A stretch of DNA of 64,000 nucleotides from Deefgea salmonis (GTDB taxonomy: Bacteria; Pseudomonadota; Gammaproteobacteria; Burkholderiales; Chitinibacteraceae): the NCBI RefSeq assembly GCF_020531905.1, contig NZ_JAJAWG010000006.1, forward strand, positions 1-64,000, read 5' to 3'. The translations under genes and the position numbers were made by a program. Position 1 is the stretch's first letter; each line of letters begins with the position of its first letter. Shown here one piece after another: positions 26,402-34,762 of this stretch. The notes below the pieces were generated by a model. It was given only the letters and a program-made list of their open reading frames with translations, did no database searches and was not told the origin of the DNA.

Positions 26402-27613
26402 ATGTTGATCGTGATCCCCAAAGAAAGCCAACACGGCGAGACCCGTGTCGCCGCCTCGCCTGAAACGGTTAAAAAACTCGTCCAACAAGGGCATCAAGTT
26501 CGCGTTCAATCGAGCGCCGGCCTAGCGGCAACTTGGTCAGATCGCGATTACCTCGCCGCTGGCGCGACAATTTTTGATGAAATAACCAGCATGTATAGCG
26601 ATGCAGCGCTTATTTTAAAAGTGCTAGCGCCCAATACCCAAGAGATTGGCCTTTATCCCGACCGCGCTGCGCTAGTGAGCCTGTTTGATATCCATCGCTA
26701 CCCACATCTTGGCTTACTCGCCGCCAAGCACATTGATGCTTACGCGCTGGAATTAATTCCACGGATTAGCCGTGGGCAAAGCATGGACGTGCTATCAAGC
26801 CAAGCCAATATTGCCGGTTATCGCGCAGTGCTGTTGGCAACGCATTATTTCCCGCGCTTTATGCCGATGTTGATGACCGCCGCCGGCTCAGTGAAACCCG
26901 CGCGGGTGTTAATTTTGGGCGCTGGCGTTGCTGGCTTACAAGCGATTGCCACTGCTAAACGTTTAGGCGCGGTGGTTGAAGTGTTTGATGTACGCCCAGC
27001 AACACGCGAACAAGTTGAATCGCTGGGCGCAAAATTTGTCGAAGTTGAACTCTCTAGCGACGAGCAAGCCGCGTTTGCCCACACCGGCGGCTATGCCAAA
27101 GAAATGTCCGACGATTACCGACAACGGCAAAGCGAGCTGATTGCGCAACAAGCAGCGCAAGCTGACATCATCATTAGCACCGCGCTGATTCCGGGCAAAG
27201 CCGCGCCGATTTTGCTGACCGCAGCCACGGTGGCGCGCATGAAAGCCGGTAGCGTGATCATCGATATGGCCGTCAGCCACGGCGGCAATTGTCCGCTGTC
27301 GCAAGTCGATCAAGTGGTGATGAGTGACAACGGCGTCAGCATTGTTGGGCAAAGTAATTTAGCCGCCTTAATGCCAACCGATGCCTCGAGTATGTTTGCG
27401 CGCAATGTGCTGACGTTTTTAGCGCTGTTGAGCGATAAAGACGCCAATTACGCCCCGCAGCAAGGCGATGAAATCATCCAAGCCACTCGGGTTTGCCACG
27501 CTGGCAGTATTTATTTTGCGAGCGCCTCGGCCGCCCCAGAGGCTCAAGCCAGCGCCAATCAGTCAAGCCAAGCGAGCGCGGTGCCGGCCACTACTGATGC
27601 TATTACTGCTTAA
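26402..27613 (+). CDS. PntAA, NAD(P) transhydrogenase alpha subunit, NAD-binding part
   Basis: A 403-residue domain I of the proton-translocating transhydrogenase, which moves hydride between NADH and NADP+. Seen: VIPKESQHGETRVAASPETV at the start, LSSQANIAGYRAVL, the NAD site VLILGAGVAGLQAIATAKRLGAVV, and GKAAPILLTAATVARMKAGSVIIDMAVSHGGNC. The C-terminal 30 residues are an Ala/Ser/Gln linker. The alpha subunit is split: membrane helices are in the next gene, as in Rhodospirillum-type enzymes. First gene of pntAA-pntAB-pntB. Confidence 0.95.
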   Translation: MLIVIPKESQHGETRVAASPETVKKLVQQGHQVRVQSSAGLAATWSDRDYLAAGATIFDEITSMYSDAALILKVLAPNTQEIGLYPDRAALVSLFDIHRYPHLGLLAAKHIDAYALELIPRISRGQSMDVLSSQANIAGYRAVLLATHYFPRFMPMLMTAAGSVKPARVLILGAGVAGLQAIATAKRLGAVVEVFDVRPATREQVESLGAKFVEVELSSDEQAAFAHTGGYAKEMSDDYRQRQSELIAQQAAQADIIISTALIPGKAAPILLTAATVARMKAGSVIIDMAVSHGGNCPLSQVDQVVMSDNGVSIVGQSNLAALMPTDASSMFARNVLTFLALLSDKDANYAPQQGDEIIQATRVCHAGSIYFASASAAPEAQASANQSSQASAVPATTDAITA

Positions 27614-27622
27614 GGAAAACCC

Positions 27623-27985
27623 ATGTCTACTCTTGCCCTAGCCGCTTCTACAACGGCCTTCGCCCCCATCGCCCATGCCGCAGCGAGCGACCCCTTCATG
27701 GCCAGCTTAACGATTTTTGTGTTGGCGATTTTTGTCGGCTACCACGTGGTGTGGCATGTCACACCAGCGCTGCATACGCCGCTGATGGCGGTCACCAATG
27801 CGATTTCGGGGATTATCGTCGTTGGCGCCATGCTGCAAGTGGTGGATATCAACGCCCAGCAAATTACGCTCACTAGCGTTCTTGGCGCGGTGGCGATTTT
27901 CCTCGCCAGCATTAATATTTTTGGTGGCTTTTTGGTCACTCAACGCATGCTCGATATGTTCAAATCGAAAAAAGGAGCGAAATAA
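27623..27985 (+). CDS. PntAB, transhydrogenase alpha subunit membrane part
   Basis: A 120-residue inner-membrane protein with about three to four helices ([44 protein letters not shown] is the hallmark region). It corresponds to the membrane part of E. coli PntA. It has an unusually long Ala-rich N-terminus of about 25 residues. AAGGAAA precedes the ATG, nine bases after pntAA, and the stop overlaps the pntB start (TAATG). Confidence 0.94.
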   Translation: MSTLALAASTTAFAPIAHAAASDPFMASLTIFVLAIFVGYHVVWHVTPALHTPLMAVTNAISGIIVVGAMLQVVDINAQQITLTSVLGAVAIFLASINIFGGFLVTQRMLDMFKSKKGAK

Positions 27986-29352
27986 TGGCGAACTTAACGG
28001 CCCTGCTGTATCTGGTGGCTGCGGTACTGTTTATTTTATCGCTACGCGGACTCTCCTCACCGCACACTGCTTTACGCGGCAATTTATACGGCATGGTCGG
28101 CATGACCATTGCCGTGGCAACGACATTCTTTGTCGCTGTGAGCCCAGTGGTATGGCTGATTGTCGCCGCAATGGCCGCTGGCGCCTTGGTTGGCGCGTAT
28201 AAAGCGCGCACCGTGGCGATGACGGCGATGCCAGAACTGGTGGCCGCGATGCATTCTTTGGTCGGTTTATCAGCGGTACTGATCGCCATTGCCGCCGTGT
28301 TCCATACCGGAATGAGCCACACTGGCGCGCAGCAAATTGAGCTATTTTTAGGCGCATTCATCGGCGCGATTACCTTTACCGCTTCGGTCGTCGCCTACGG
28401 CAAATTGTCGGGTAAATTCGGCGCGCGCGCGATCAACTTTAAAGGCCAGCATTTAGTCAATCTGCTACTGGCACTGACCATGGTCGGCCTTGGAATCGCG
28501 TTTTACGCCACCGGCAGCCCAGCGGCATTTTTGGCGATGGTCGCGATTGCCTTGGCGCTTGGGGTGCTGCTGATTATCCCAATTGGTGGCGCTGATATGC
28601 CGGTGGTGGTATCGATGCTCAATTCGTATTCGGGCTGGGCGGCCGCCGGCATTGGCTTTACGCTGGATAATCCGGTGCTGATTATCGCTGGCGCTTGCGT
28701 GGGCGCATCCGGTGCGATTTTGTCGTACATCATGTGTAAAGCGATGAACCGCTCGATTGTATCGGTGCTGCTCGGTGGCTTTGGTGCCGAAGTGGCTGCA
28801 GCGGGCCCCGCAGGCAGCGCGCAGAAAAACTATCGTTCGGGCTCGGCGGACGATGCGGCATTTTTAATGGAAAACGCCGAACGCGTGATTATCATCCCCG
28901 GCTACGGCTTAGCCGTGTCGCGCGCGCAGCATGCGCTGCAAGAGCTGACTGATTTACTCACTGAGCGCGGCGTCGATGTGCGCTATGCCATTCACCCAGT
29001 GGCCGGACGTATGCCCGGCCACATGAATGTGCTATTGGCCGAGGCCGAAGTACCCTATGAGCGCGTGATCGAAATGGATGAAATCAATAGCGACTTTGCC
29101 AGCACCGACGTGGTGCTGGTCATTGGCGCCAATGACGTGGTTAATCCTGCGGCCAAGAACGACCCGAGCAGCAGCATTTATGGCATGCCGATTTTGGACG
29201 CCTACAAAGCACGCACCGTCATGGTGGTCAAACGCTCGATGAGCGCCGGTTATGCCGGGCTAGATAATGAGTTGTTTTATATGGATAAAACCATGATGGT
29301 ATTTGGCGACGCGAAAAAAGTCGTTGAAGGCATGCTGCAAGCGGTGCATTAA
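27985..29352 (+). CDS. PntB, transhydrogenase beta subunit
   Basis: A 455-residue subunit: about eight to nine membrane helices, then a NADP-binding domain from about 290. Seen: VGGADMPVVVSMLNSYSGWAAAGIGFTL-type sequence (GGADMPVVVSMLNSYSGWAA), VIIIPGYGLAVSRAQHALQEL, YAIHPVAGRMPGHMNVLLAEAEVPY and GANDVVNPAAKNDPSSSIYGMPIL. AAAGGAG ribosome site within the end of pntAB. Last gene of the operon. Confidence 0.97.
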   Translation: MANLTALLYLVAAVLFILSLRGLSSPHTALRGNLYGMVGMTIAVATTFFVAVSPVVWLIVAAMAAGALVGAYKARTVAMTAMPELVAAMHSLVGLSAVLIAIAAVFHTGMSHTGAQQIELFLGAFIGAITFTASVVAYGKLSGKFGARAINFKGQHLVNLLLALTMVGLGIAFYATGSPAAFLAMVAIALALGVLLIIPIGGADMPVVVSMLNSYSGWAAAGIGFTLDNPVLIIAGACVGASGAILSYIMCKAMNRSIVSVLLGGFGAEVAAAGPAGSAQKNYRSGSADDAAFLMENAERVIIIPGYGLAVSRAQHALQELTDLLTERGVDVRYAIHPVAGRMPGHMNVLLAEAEVPYERVIEMDEINSDFASTDVVLVIGANDVVNPAAKNDPSSSIYGMPILDAYKARTVMVVKRSMSAGYAGLDNELFYMDKTMMVFGDAKKVVEGMLQAVH

Positions 29353-29357
29353 ACGCC

Positions 29358-29395
29358 TTTTCCGCCACGAATACTTCCCGATTCGTGGCGGAAAA
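29358..29395 (+). terminator. Terminator of the pnt operon
   Basis: A perfect 15-bp hairpin, TTTTCCGCCACGAAT with ATTCGTGGCGGAAAA, starting six bases after the pntB stop. Its right arm runs directly into a MITE relic. Confidence 0.75.
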
Positions 29396-29412
29396 CCCAA
29401 CGTCAACAGCCC
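29387..29412. mobile_element. Relic end of MITE family 2
   Basis: GGCGGAAAACCCAACGTCAA plus CAGCCC matches the right end of the element at 15034-15299 (GGCGGAAAACCAAACGTCAA...) with one substitution and one deletion. No left end is visible. The rest of the gap to 29673 shows no other structure I can name. Confidence 0.6.
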
Positions 29413-29673
29413 AAGTAACAGACAACAAAAACGCCCACGCGGTTGGCAATAGCCATAAATCTCACCCAGCGGCGGCCAAAACCGCAAGCCAGCGGCTTTA
29501 ACGATTTTGCACTGCAAACCAAGCCAACTGTTGCCGTTGACTGAGTGCAGCAGCAAGGATTGACCTAGAAATCACAGCCGCTACTGCGGCCTTTTATCAT
29601 GGCCTTTTGCAATTTCTACGAGTCAAAAAACCAAGAACAAGGTAAGCTTACGTTTTACTGCAGAAAGACCGCC

Positions 29674-29883
29674 ATGATCACCACCTCCAGCACCGACCAA
29701 ACCGGTCGCCCAACGCCAAAACCCTGTCCAAAATGCGGCGCCATCGCCGAGCAACACAAAGCCGGATCTAATCGCTTTTGGGTGCAATGCAGTAAGCTAG
29801 GCAAAAACGGCAACTGCAGCGCCATCGGCCAGCAAGGCAGCAATAAAAAAGAAGCCATCGCCAACTGGAATTCACTGCGCTAA
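29674..29883 (+). CDS. Lar-like zinc-ribbon protein
   Basis: A 69-residue protein with two cysteine pairs: KPCPKCGAIA and VQCSKLGKNGNCSAIG, ending EAIANWNSLR. This layout is that of the Lar/restriction-alleviation zinc-ribbon family common in phages, where the tail motif AIxAWN is typical. The ATG at 29674 gives the compact domain; a longer frame from 29599 adds 25 unrelated residues. The ribosome site is poor (AGAAAGA). No other phage gene is nearby, so this may be a domesticated remnant. Function in the host is unknown. Confidence 0.65.
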   Translation: MITTSSTDQTGRPTPKPCPKCGAIAEQHKAGSNRFWVQCSKLGKNGNCSAIGQQGSNKKEAIANWNSLR

Positions 29884-29890
29884 AAATATA

Positions 29891-29941
29891 TGGGTATTAA
29901 CTGCTAAGCCTTATAAAACAAAGCCTAGCAAGATATACCCA
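29891..29941. repeat. GGGTAT-family inverted repeat between convergent genes
   Basis: TGGGTATTAACTGCTAAGCC and the complement of TGGGTATATCTTGCTAGGC, separated by about 12 bases. It fills nearly the whole space between the stop at 29883 and the DinB stop at 29942, and may terminate both. Confidence 0.65.
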
Positions 29942-30445
29942 CTAATCATTGAGCATAGGCAACAGCGGCAAATCGGTGACACCGACATCAATCCCCTGTT
30001 GCATCAGCAAGGTCGTCACTTGGCCACGATGATGCGTTTGATGATTGAAAAAATGCTGTACCTGCACCCAGCGTGGAATGGTTTGGGTAAAGCCATACAC
30101 CTTACTGGTCCACGTCACCGGCTCGTTTAGCCAAGCCGCATCCAAACCATTGGCCCACGCCATGATCCGCGCATCGAGCGCCATCCGCGCGGCGTGCAGT
30201 TCGGCAAAATCAGCGTAAATATCCACGCCTGATGGCGAGCTAATCAGCGTTTCGCCGGTAAAGCGCGACAGCCACATCAAATCGCCCCAAATAATATGAT
30301 TGAGGGTGCTATGAATCGACTTAAAAAACGCCCCACGATCCGCCTTGCGCTCAGCATCACTTAAGGTGGCAGCGGCAGCGTACATTTGCTGGTTTTGCCA
30401 TTGGTTATACGCTGCCATCAGTTGTGGCATATTGCCTTGAAACAT
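29942..30445 (-). CDS. DinB-family protein
   Basis: A 167-residue four-helix bundle protein of the DinB/YfiT superfamily. The three metal-ligand histidines are visible in SIHSTLNHIIWGD and FNHQTHHRGQVTTLL. Members are metal-dependent thiol S-transferases or of unknown role; despite the name, no polymerase function. The ATG at 30445 has AGAGGG upstream. It follows the quinone reductase gene by ten bases on the same strand, so the two are probably one operon. Its stop abuts a GGGTAT repeat. Confidence 0.88.
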   Translation of the reverse strand: MFQGNMPQLMAAYNQWQNQQMYAAAATLSDAERKADRGAFFKSIHSTLNHIIWGDLMWLSRFTGETLISSPSGVDIYADFAELHAARMALDARIMAWANGLDAAWLNEPVTWTSKVYGFTQTIPRWVQVQHFFNHQTHHRGQVTTLLMQQGIDVGVTDLPLLPMLND

Positions 30446-30455
30446 AAACCCTCTC

Positions 30456-31424
30456 TTATGCAATCGACTCGGTAAGCAGCACCACCTTGCCGCAATTGCG
30501 ACTGGCGGCGACATAGTCATGCGCGGCTTGCGCGTCTTTGAGTGCAAACGTGCGATCGAGCGTAATCCGATATTGGCCGCTAACGATGCGCGGCAACACT
30601 GTATCGCGCAGCGCCTGCGCCAACTTGGCCTTCTCTGCGAGCGCTTGACTGCGCAGCGCCGAGCCTTGAATTTTTTGCCGCTTCACCAATAACAGCCCCA
30701 AATTAATCTCGCAGCTCAGGCCTTTGAGTAAGCCAATCACAATGATACTGCCATCACTATTGAGGCACAGCTGATTGGCGGCGACATAATCGCCGCCGAC
30801 CGTATCCAAAATCAAATCCACGCCGCCTGCGGCTTTGAGCGTGGTCGCAAAATCTTGGCTGCGATAATCAATGACTAAATCAGCGCCCATGTCGCGACAA
30901 AACGCCTGCTTTTCCGTCGAGCTAGTCGTCACCGCCACCCAAGCGCCGACCGATTTAGCCAACTGAATCGCCGCCGCGCCAACACCGCTAGCCCCCGCGT
31001 GAATCAATACCCGCTGCCCGGCTGCAAGCTGGCCAATATCGATTAAATTCAACCACGCGGTCATCCACACCTCGGGCAAACTGGCCGCCGCTGCAAAATC
31101 GAGGGTATCGGGCTTTAAGCAGCAAAGTGATTGGTCTAGCAAGCAATACTCGGCATAAGCACCACCACCGACCAAACCCAAAACTGCGTCGCCAACCGCA
31201 AAATCGCTCACACCATCGCCCAACGCCACCACCACGCCCGCCACCTCCAAACCGATGGTCAGCGACTCACCGGCGGGCGGCGGATATTTGCCCTGCGCCT
31301 GCATCAAATCCGCCCGATTCACCCCCGCCGCCATCACCTGAATCAGCAACTGCCCCGCTGCCGGCTGCGGTGTTGGATGGTCAGTCAAAACCAATTGTTG
31401 ATTCAGCGTCGTAATCGCCAACAT
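30456..31424 (-). CDS. PIG3-family NAD(P)H quinone oxidoreductase
   Basis: A 322-residue zinc-free medium-chain dehydrogenase-like enzyme. NRADLMQAQGKYPPPAGESLTIGLEVAGVV is characteristic of the PIG3/TP53I3 quinone oxidoreductase group. The cofactor site is LIHAGASGVGAAAIQLAKSVGA (about 141-162), then TTSSTEKQAFCRDMGADLVIDY. Likely one- or two-electron reduction of quinones with NADPH. Upstream of the DinB gene in a probable two-gene operon. Confidence 0.9.
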   Translation of the reverse strand: MLAITTLNQQLVLTDHPTPQPAAGQLLIQVMAAGVNRADLMQAQGKYPPPAGESLTIGLEVAGVVVALGDGVSDFAVGDAVLGLVGGGAYAEYCLLDQSLCCLKPDTLDFAAAASLPEVWMTAWLNLIDIGQLAAGQRVLIHAGASGVGAAAIQLAKSVGAWVAVTTSSTEKQAFCRDMGADLVIDYRSQDFATTLKAAGGVDLILDTVGGDYVAANQLCLNSDGSIIVIGLLKGLSCEINLGLLLVKRQKIQGSALRSQALAEKAKLAQALRDTVLPRIVSGQYRITLDRTFALKDAQAAHDYVAASRNCGKVVLLTESIA

Positions 31425-31499
31425 AAGCCACCTCGATAAAAGGGAAAAAAACTGGTTAAGGCACCGGCAAACAGCGTTAATTTTTTTTGTAACAGCAGA

Positions 31500-31545
31500 G
31501 TATCTTGCGCTAGCTATTTAAGACAATGACCTAGCAGCAGATACA
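31500..31545. repeat. Possible divergent member of the GGGTAT repeat family
   Basis: GTATCTTGCGCTAGC pairs imperfectly with the complement of GTATCTGCTGCTAGG. The arms resemble the right arm of the repeat at 29891, but the outer GGG is missing. Weak. Confidence 0.35.
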
Positions 31546-31559
31546 CCCAATAAATTTGT

Positions 31560-31920
31560 GCATTGTGCATTCGGCGCACTACGCTGCGCTTTGAGTGCGC
31601 CCTACACGGCGGTGCCCTACACCGCTTAGAATTTGTAAGTTGGGCTAAGCGCCAGCGCAGCCCAACAATCGCGCGGTCAACGTTGGGCTATGTAGGGTGT
31701 AATAAGCGCCAGCGCATTACACCAAGCCATGTAAAAGGTGCAATCCGCTATCGCTTATTGGCACCCTACGAAATTGCGACTGACATATTTGCATTGTGCA
31801 TTCGGCGCACTACGCTGCGCGTTGAGTGCGCCCTACACGGCGGCGCCTACACCGTTTAGATTTTGTAAGTTGGACTAAGCGCCAGCGCAGCCCAACAATC
31901 GCGCGGTCAACGTTGGACTA
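31560..31920. repeat. Mosaic of palindromes with a 130-bp direct repeat
   Basis: Copy A (31560-31690) and copy B (31791-31920) are about 93% alike. Each contains a hairpin around CGGCGCACTACGCTGCG...GTGCGCC and another around GTTGGGCTAAGCGCCAGCGCAGCCCAAC, in B with GG to GA changes. Between the copies are further hairpins: GTGTAATAAGCGCCAGCGCATTACACC and GGTGCAATCCGCTATCGCTTATTGGCACC. All share the pattern 'arm - cGCxxxGCGc - arm'. Non-coding; reading frames through it are by-products. The array fills the 554-bp gap between two minus-strand genes. Confidence 0.85.
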
Positions 31921-31978
31921 TCGAGCCCAAGCTACTGGACTGAACATCATCTTTAATCATTGAGTATAACCCACCCAA

Positions 31979-32539
31979 TTATTTGAAACGCTGAGCAAGC
32001 CTTGCAATTCGTCGACCTAAATAAAATGCTGTTTTTTGATCAATTTCATGAATTTGACCATCGAGACTATGGGCTGTTAAACCCAATTGGCAACCAAGAC
32101 GATTTCGGCCCTCAGCATCGTAGCCCCCGGCCAAATCAAGCCCACACCACAGCATGCCATGTTGTGCGGCAAAAATACTGAGATACGTCAGTGTGCTGAG
32201 TTGATCGCCATTTAGATTTGCGCCAATCGTAAAGCCTGCAGCAAGTTTGTCGGCCCAGCGCTGCTCGCACCAACGCTCACTTGTGGCATCAGCGAAAGCT
32301 TTAAATTGTGCGCTTGCACCGCCCATATAAGTTGGCGTGCCAAAGATAATGGCGCTCGCTTGATCGACTTGCTGCAAAACGCCCTCATTCACATAGCGCC
32401 CAGCGACAATATCGGCAGGATTTAATGCAATCAGCGCCGCAGAATCAATCTCTGCAGCGCCCGCATAAATGGCTTTGGCTAATAGCTCAGTTGAACCGGC
32501 TGCGGAATGATAAATAATCAGCGTGGTCGGTGAGTTCAT
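31979..32539 (-). CDS. Flavodoxin-family / WrbA-like flavoprotein
   Basis: A 186-residue flavodoxin-fold protein: LIIYHSAAGSTELLAKAIYAGA (phosphate-binding loop near residue 12), AIIFGTPTYMGGASAQFKAFADATSERW, and AAGFTIGANLNGDQLSTLTYLSIFAAQHGMLWCG. The GTPTYMGG motif fits NAD(P)H:quinone reductases of the WrbA/flavodoxin group. FMN binding is expected; the reaction is unproven. No clear ribosome site beyond GGAAA. It appears monocistronic. Confidence 0.87.
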   Translation of the reverse strand: MNSPTTLIIYHSAAGSTELLAKAIYAGAAEIDSAALIALNPADIVAGRYVNEGVLQQVDQASAIIFGTPTYMGGASAQFKAFADATSERWCEQRWADKLAAGFTIGANLNGDQLSTLTYLSIFAAQHGMLWCGLDLAGGYDAEGRNRLGCQLGLTAHSLDGQIHEIDQKTAFYLGRRIARLAQRFK

Positions 32540-32662
32540 AATTTTCCGTTACTACAATTTGAAATTATAATTATCTTCAGTCGCATTACTCCGATAAAGC
32601 GGAGCAAAATCGGAAGCATCGCCTCGTCATTACGCGCAATGTCTATCTCAACAATTTCATGC

Positions 32663-32688
32663 GTACGAATACGCTTCGCTATTCGTAC
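32663..32688. repeat. Palindrome downstream of zapE
   Basis: GTACGAAT and ATTCGTAC enclose ACGCTTCGCT, the same 'GC-TTC-GC' core style as repeats at 31560-31920. It may serve as the zapE terminator. Confidence 0.45.
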
Positions 32689-32702
32689 CTACAGCAATCC
32701 AA

Positions 32703-33854
32703 TCACGTCTCCACCACCCCCGCCGTTTGCTGCTCTAGCGTTTGGTGCGCGAGGGCGAGGTATTCTTTGGATTGCATTTCCGAGAGGCGGCTGGCGGTGC
32801 GGAAGAATTCGGATGCTTGCAAGCCAGCGACATAGACCTCTTCCACCGGCACATCGGCGGCGATGATGAGTTTGACGCGGTTGTCGTAAAACACGTCGAC
32901 CAGCCACGTAAAGCGGCGCGCGAGATTGCTTTGTTCGGCGGTCAGTTTGGGCAAGCCGGATAAAAATACCGTGTGATATTCCTGCGACAAGGCCAAGTAA
33001 TCAGCTTGCCCACGGCCATCGCCACACAGCACGGCAAAATCAAACCAAATTGCACCACCGGCGCGGCGGCGGGCTTTCAGTTGGCGGCCTTCGATTTGAA
33101 TATCGGTTTTTTCATCATGCGCGGTGGCCATTTTGCCAAATAGCTCGGTCAGTTCTTGCTTATTCTCGGCATTATTCGGGTACAAATAGGTGCGCGCCGC
33201 AGTGAGCGTGCGTAGGCGGAAATCTTGGCCACCATCAACATTGAGCACATCGAGTTTGGCTTTGAGAAGTTCAATGGTCGGTAAAAAACTCGCCCGATGC
33301 AGGCCATTGGGGTACAAGCCATCGGGTGGATAATTCGAGGTCGTCACCAGTACCACGCCACGGGCAAATAGCTGCTCCATTAAGCGCCCCAATATCATTG
33401 CGTCGGCAATGTCGGACACATGAAATTCGTCAAAACACAGCACACGGCAAGATTTGGCCCATTGCTCGGCGACTTTGCCCAGCGGATCGTTTTGCCCTTG
33501 TTGGGCGCGTAAATCTTTATGGATTTGCTGCATAAAATGGTGAAAATGCAGCCGCTTTTTGCGCTTAAATGGCAGGCCAGCGTAAAAGGCATCCATCAAA
33601 AAACTTTTGCCACGCCCCACGCCGCCCCAAAAATACAGGCCACGCGGCAGCTCTGGCATCGGCAATAAACTTTTGCCAAACAGGCGATTGCGCTTTTGCT
33701 TAAACACCACCAAGGCTTGCCAAAGCGTTTCGAGGCGATCAATCGCGGTGGCTTGTGATTGGTCACGAATAAAGCCCTCTTGGCTGGCCAGCGATTGATA
33801 CCAAGTGAGTGGACTAATACCAACGGCGGGCGGCGCAATAACATGTTGTGACAT
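32703..33854 (-). CDS. ZapE, AFG1-like cell division ATPase
   Basis: A 383-residue P-loop ATPase that in E. coli binds FtsZ and is needed for division under stress. Seen: RGLYFWGGVGRGKSFLMDAFY (Walker A about residue 72), VLCFDEFHVSDIADAMILGRL (Walker B), VVLVTTSNYPPDGLYPNGLHRASFLP and WLVDVFYDNRVKLIIAADVP. The start at 33854 gives the usual short N-terminus; a TTG nine codons upstream is less likely. Ends before a palindromic stretch. Confidence 0.94.
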   Translation of the reverse strand: MSQHVIAPPAVGISPLTWYQSLASQEGFIRDQSQATAIDRLETLWQALVVFKQKRNRLFGKSLLPMPELPRGLYFWGGVGRGKSFLMDAFYAGLPFKRKKRLHFHHFMQQIHKDLRAQQGQNDPLGKVAEQWAKSCRVLCFDEFHVSDIADAMILGRLMEQLFARGVVLVTTSNYPPDGLYPNGLHRASFLPTIELLKAKLDVLNVDGGQDFRLRTLTAARTYLYPNNAENKQELTELFGKMATAHDEKTDIQIEGRQLKARRRAGGAIWFDFAVLCGDGRGQADYLALSQEYHTVFLSGLPKLTAEQSNLARRFTWLVDVFYDNRVKLIIAADVPVEEVYVAGLQASEFFRTASRLSEMQSKEYLALAHQTLEQQTAGVVET

Positions 33855-33894
33855 ACGAAATCTCGTGGTGAAGCCAATCAATACAAAAAACCGA

Positions 33895-33930
33895 TTTCAA
33901 AAAAAAACCCTGCAGCAAGTCGCAGGGTTT
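33895..33930 (-). terminator. Terminator of the peroxiredoxin gene
   Basis: AAACCCTGC and GCAGGGTTT pair with an 8-base loop; a run of A on the plus strand gives the U-tract for minus-strand transcripts. It lies 20 bases past the peroxiredoxin stop. Confidence 0.88.
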
Positions 33931-33949
33931 TTCGGTTTTTAATGCCTAA

Positions 33950-34555
33950 TTACAGCGCTGCTGCGTTGTTCGCAAGGTAGTCCGCAACGCCGTCGGCAGA
34001 AGCGGTCATGCCTTTTTTGCCTTTGTTCCAGCCTGCTGGGCAAACTTCGCCGTGTTCTTCAGTAAATTGCAAGGCATCCACCACGCGCAACATTTCGTCG
34101 ATATCACGACCCAATGGCAAGTTGTTGATCACTTGGTGCTGAACCACGCCGGCTTTGTCGATCAAGAATGAACCGCGCAAAGCCACGCCAGCATCCGCCA
34201 ATTCAACGTCGTAGGCTTTGCAAATTTCGTGCTTGATATCGGCCACTAAGGTGTAGCCCACTGGGCCAATGCCGCCTTTATTGACTGGGGTATTGCGCCA
34301 TGCCAAATGCGAGAATTGGCTGTCGATCGAAATACCAATGACTTCTACATTGCGAGCTTTAAATTCAGCCAAACGATGGTCAAAAGCGATTAATTCTGAC
34401 GGGCAAACGAAGGTAAAATCCAGAGGATAGAAGAAAATAACTGCATACTTACCGGCAGTGGTGGCTTTCAGATTGTAGTTTTCAACGATCTCGCCCGAGC
34501 CTAAAACAGCAGCGGCGGTAAAATCAGGGGCTTGCTTCGCAACGAGTACAGACAT
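33950..34555 (-). CDS. Typical 2-Cys peroxiredoxin (Prx1/AhpC family)
   Basis: A 201-residue thiol peroxidase. Peroxidatic Cys51 is in PLDFTFVCPSELIAF and resolving Cys in HGEVCPAGW, with the C-terminal region carrying the domain expected of typical dimeric 2-Cys enzymes. It reduces hydrogen peroxide and organic peroxides using thioredoxin or AhpF; no ahpF is adjacent, so the reductant is unknown. A GGAGCATT ribosome site and a strong terminator frame the gene, which looks monocistronic. Confidence 0.95.
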   Translation of the reverse strand: MSVLVAKQAPDFTAAAVLGSGEIVENYNLKATTAGKYAVIFFYPLDFTFVCPSELIAFDHRLAEFKARNVEVIGISIDSQFSHLAWRNTPVNKGGIGPVGYTLVADIKHEICKAYDVELADAGVALRGSFLIDKAGVVQHQVINNLPLGRDIDEMLRVVDALQFTEEHGEVCPAGWNKGKKGMTASADGVADYLANNAAAL

Positions 34556-34762
34556 GTAATGCTCCTAGCGGGATTAAATCGTAAGGGTTGAACAGCTAGC
34601 CTAAATATCGGGGCGTACCGAGTCAATTCAAGGTGAGCCGTGTGATTTTTACTGTTTATTTGGTATTTATATGGAAAATGCCGGACATACAAGCATTGCT
34701 TGCCAATGTTCTTACAGCTTGCCATCATAGCAAAACTGACACCTTCATCACAAAGGCTTGCA

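Noticed and set aside
29674-29883. Start of a prophage
   Set aside because: Only the zinc-ribbon protein is phage-like; no integrase, capsid, repressor or attachment repeats are seen in the flanks.
31560-31920. CRISPR-like array
   Set aside because: Only two long direct copies, no regular short repeats with unique spacers, no cas genes, and the units are palindromic mosaics.
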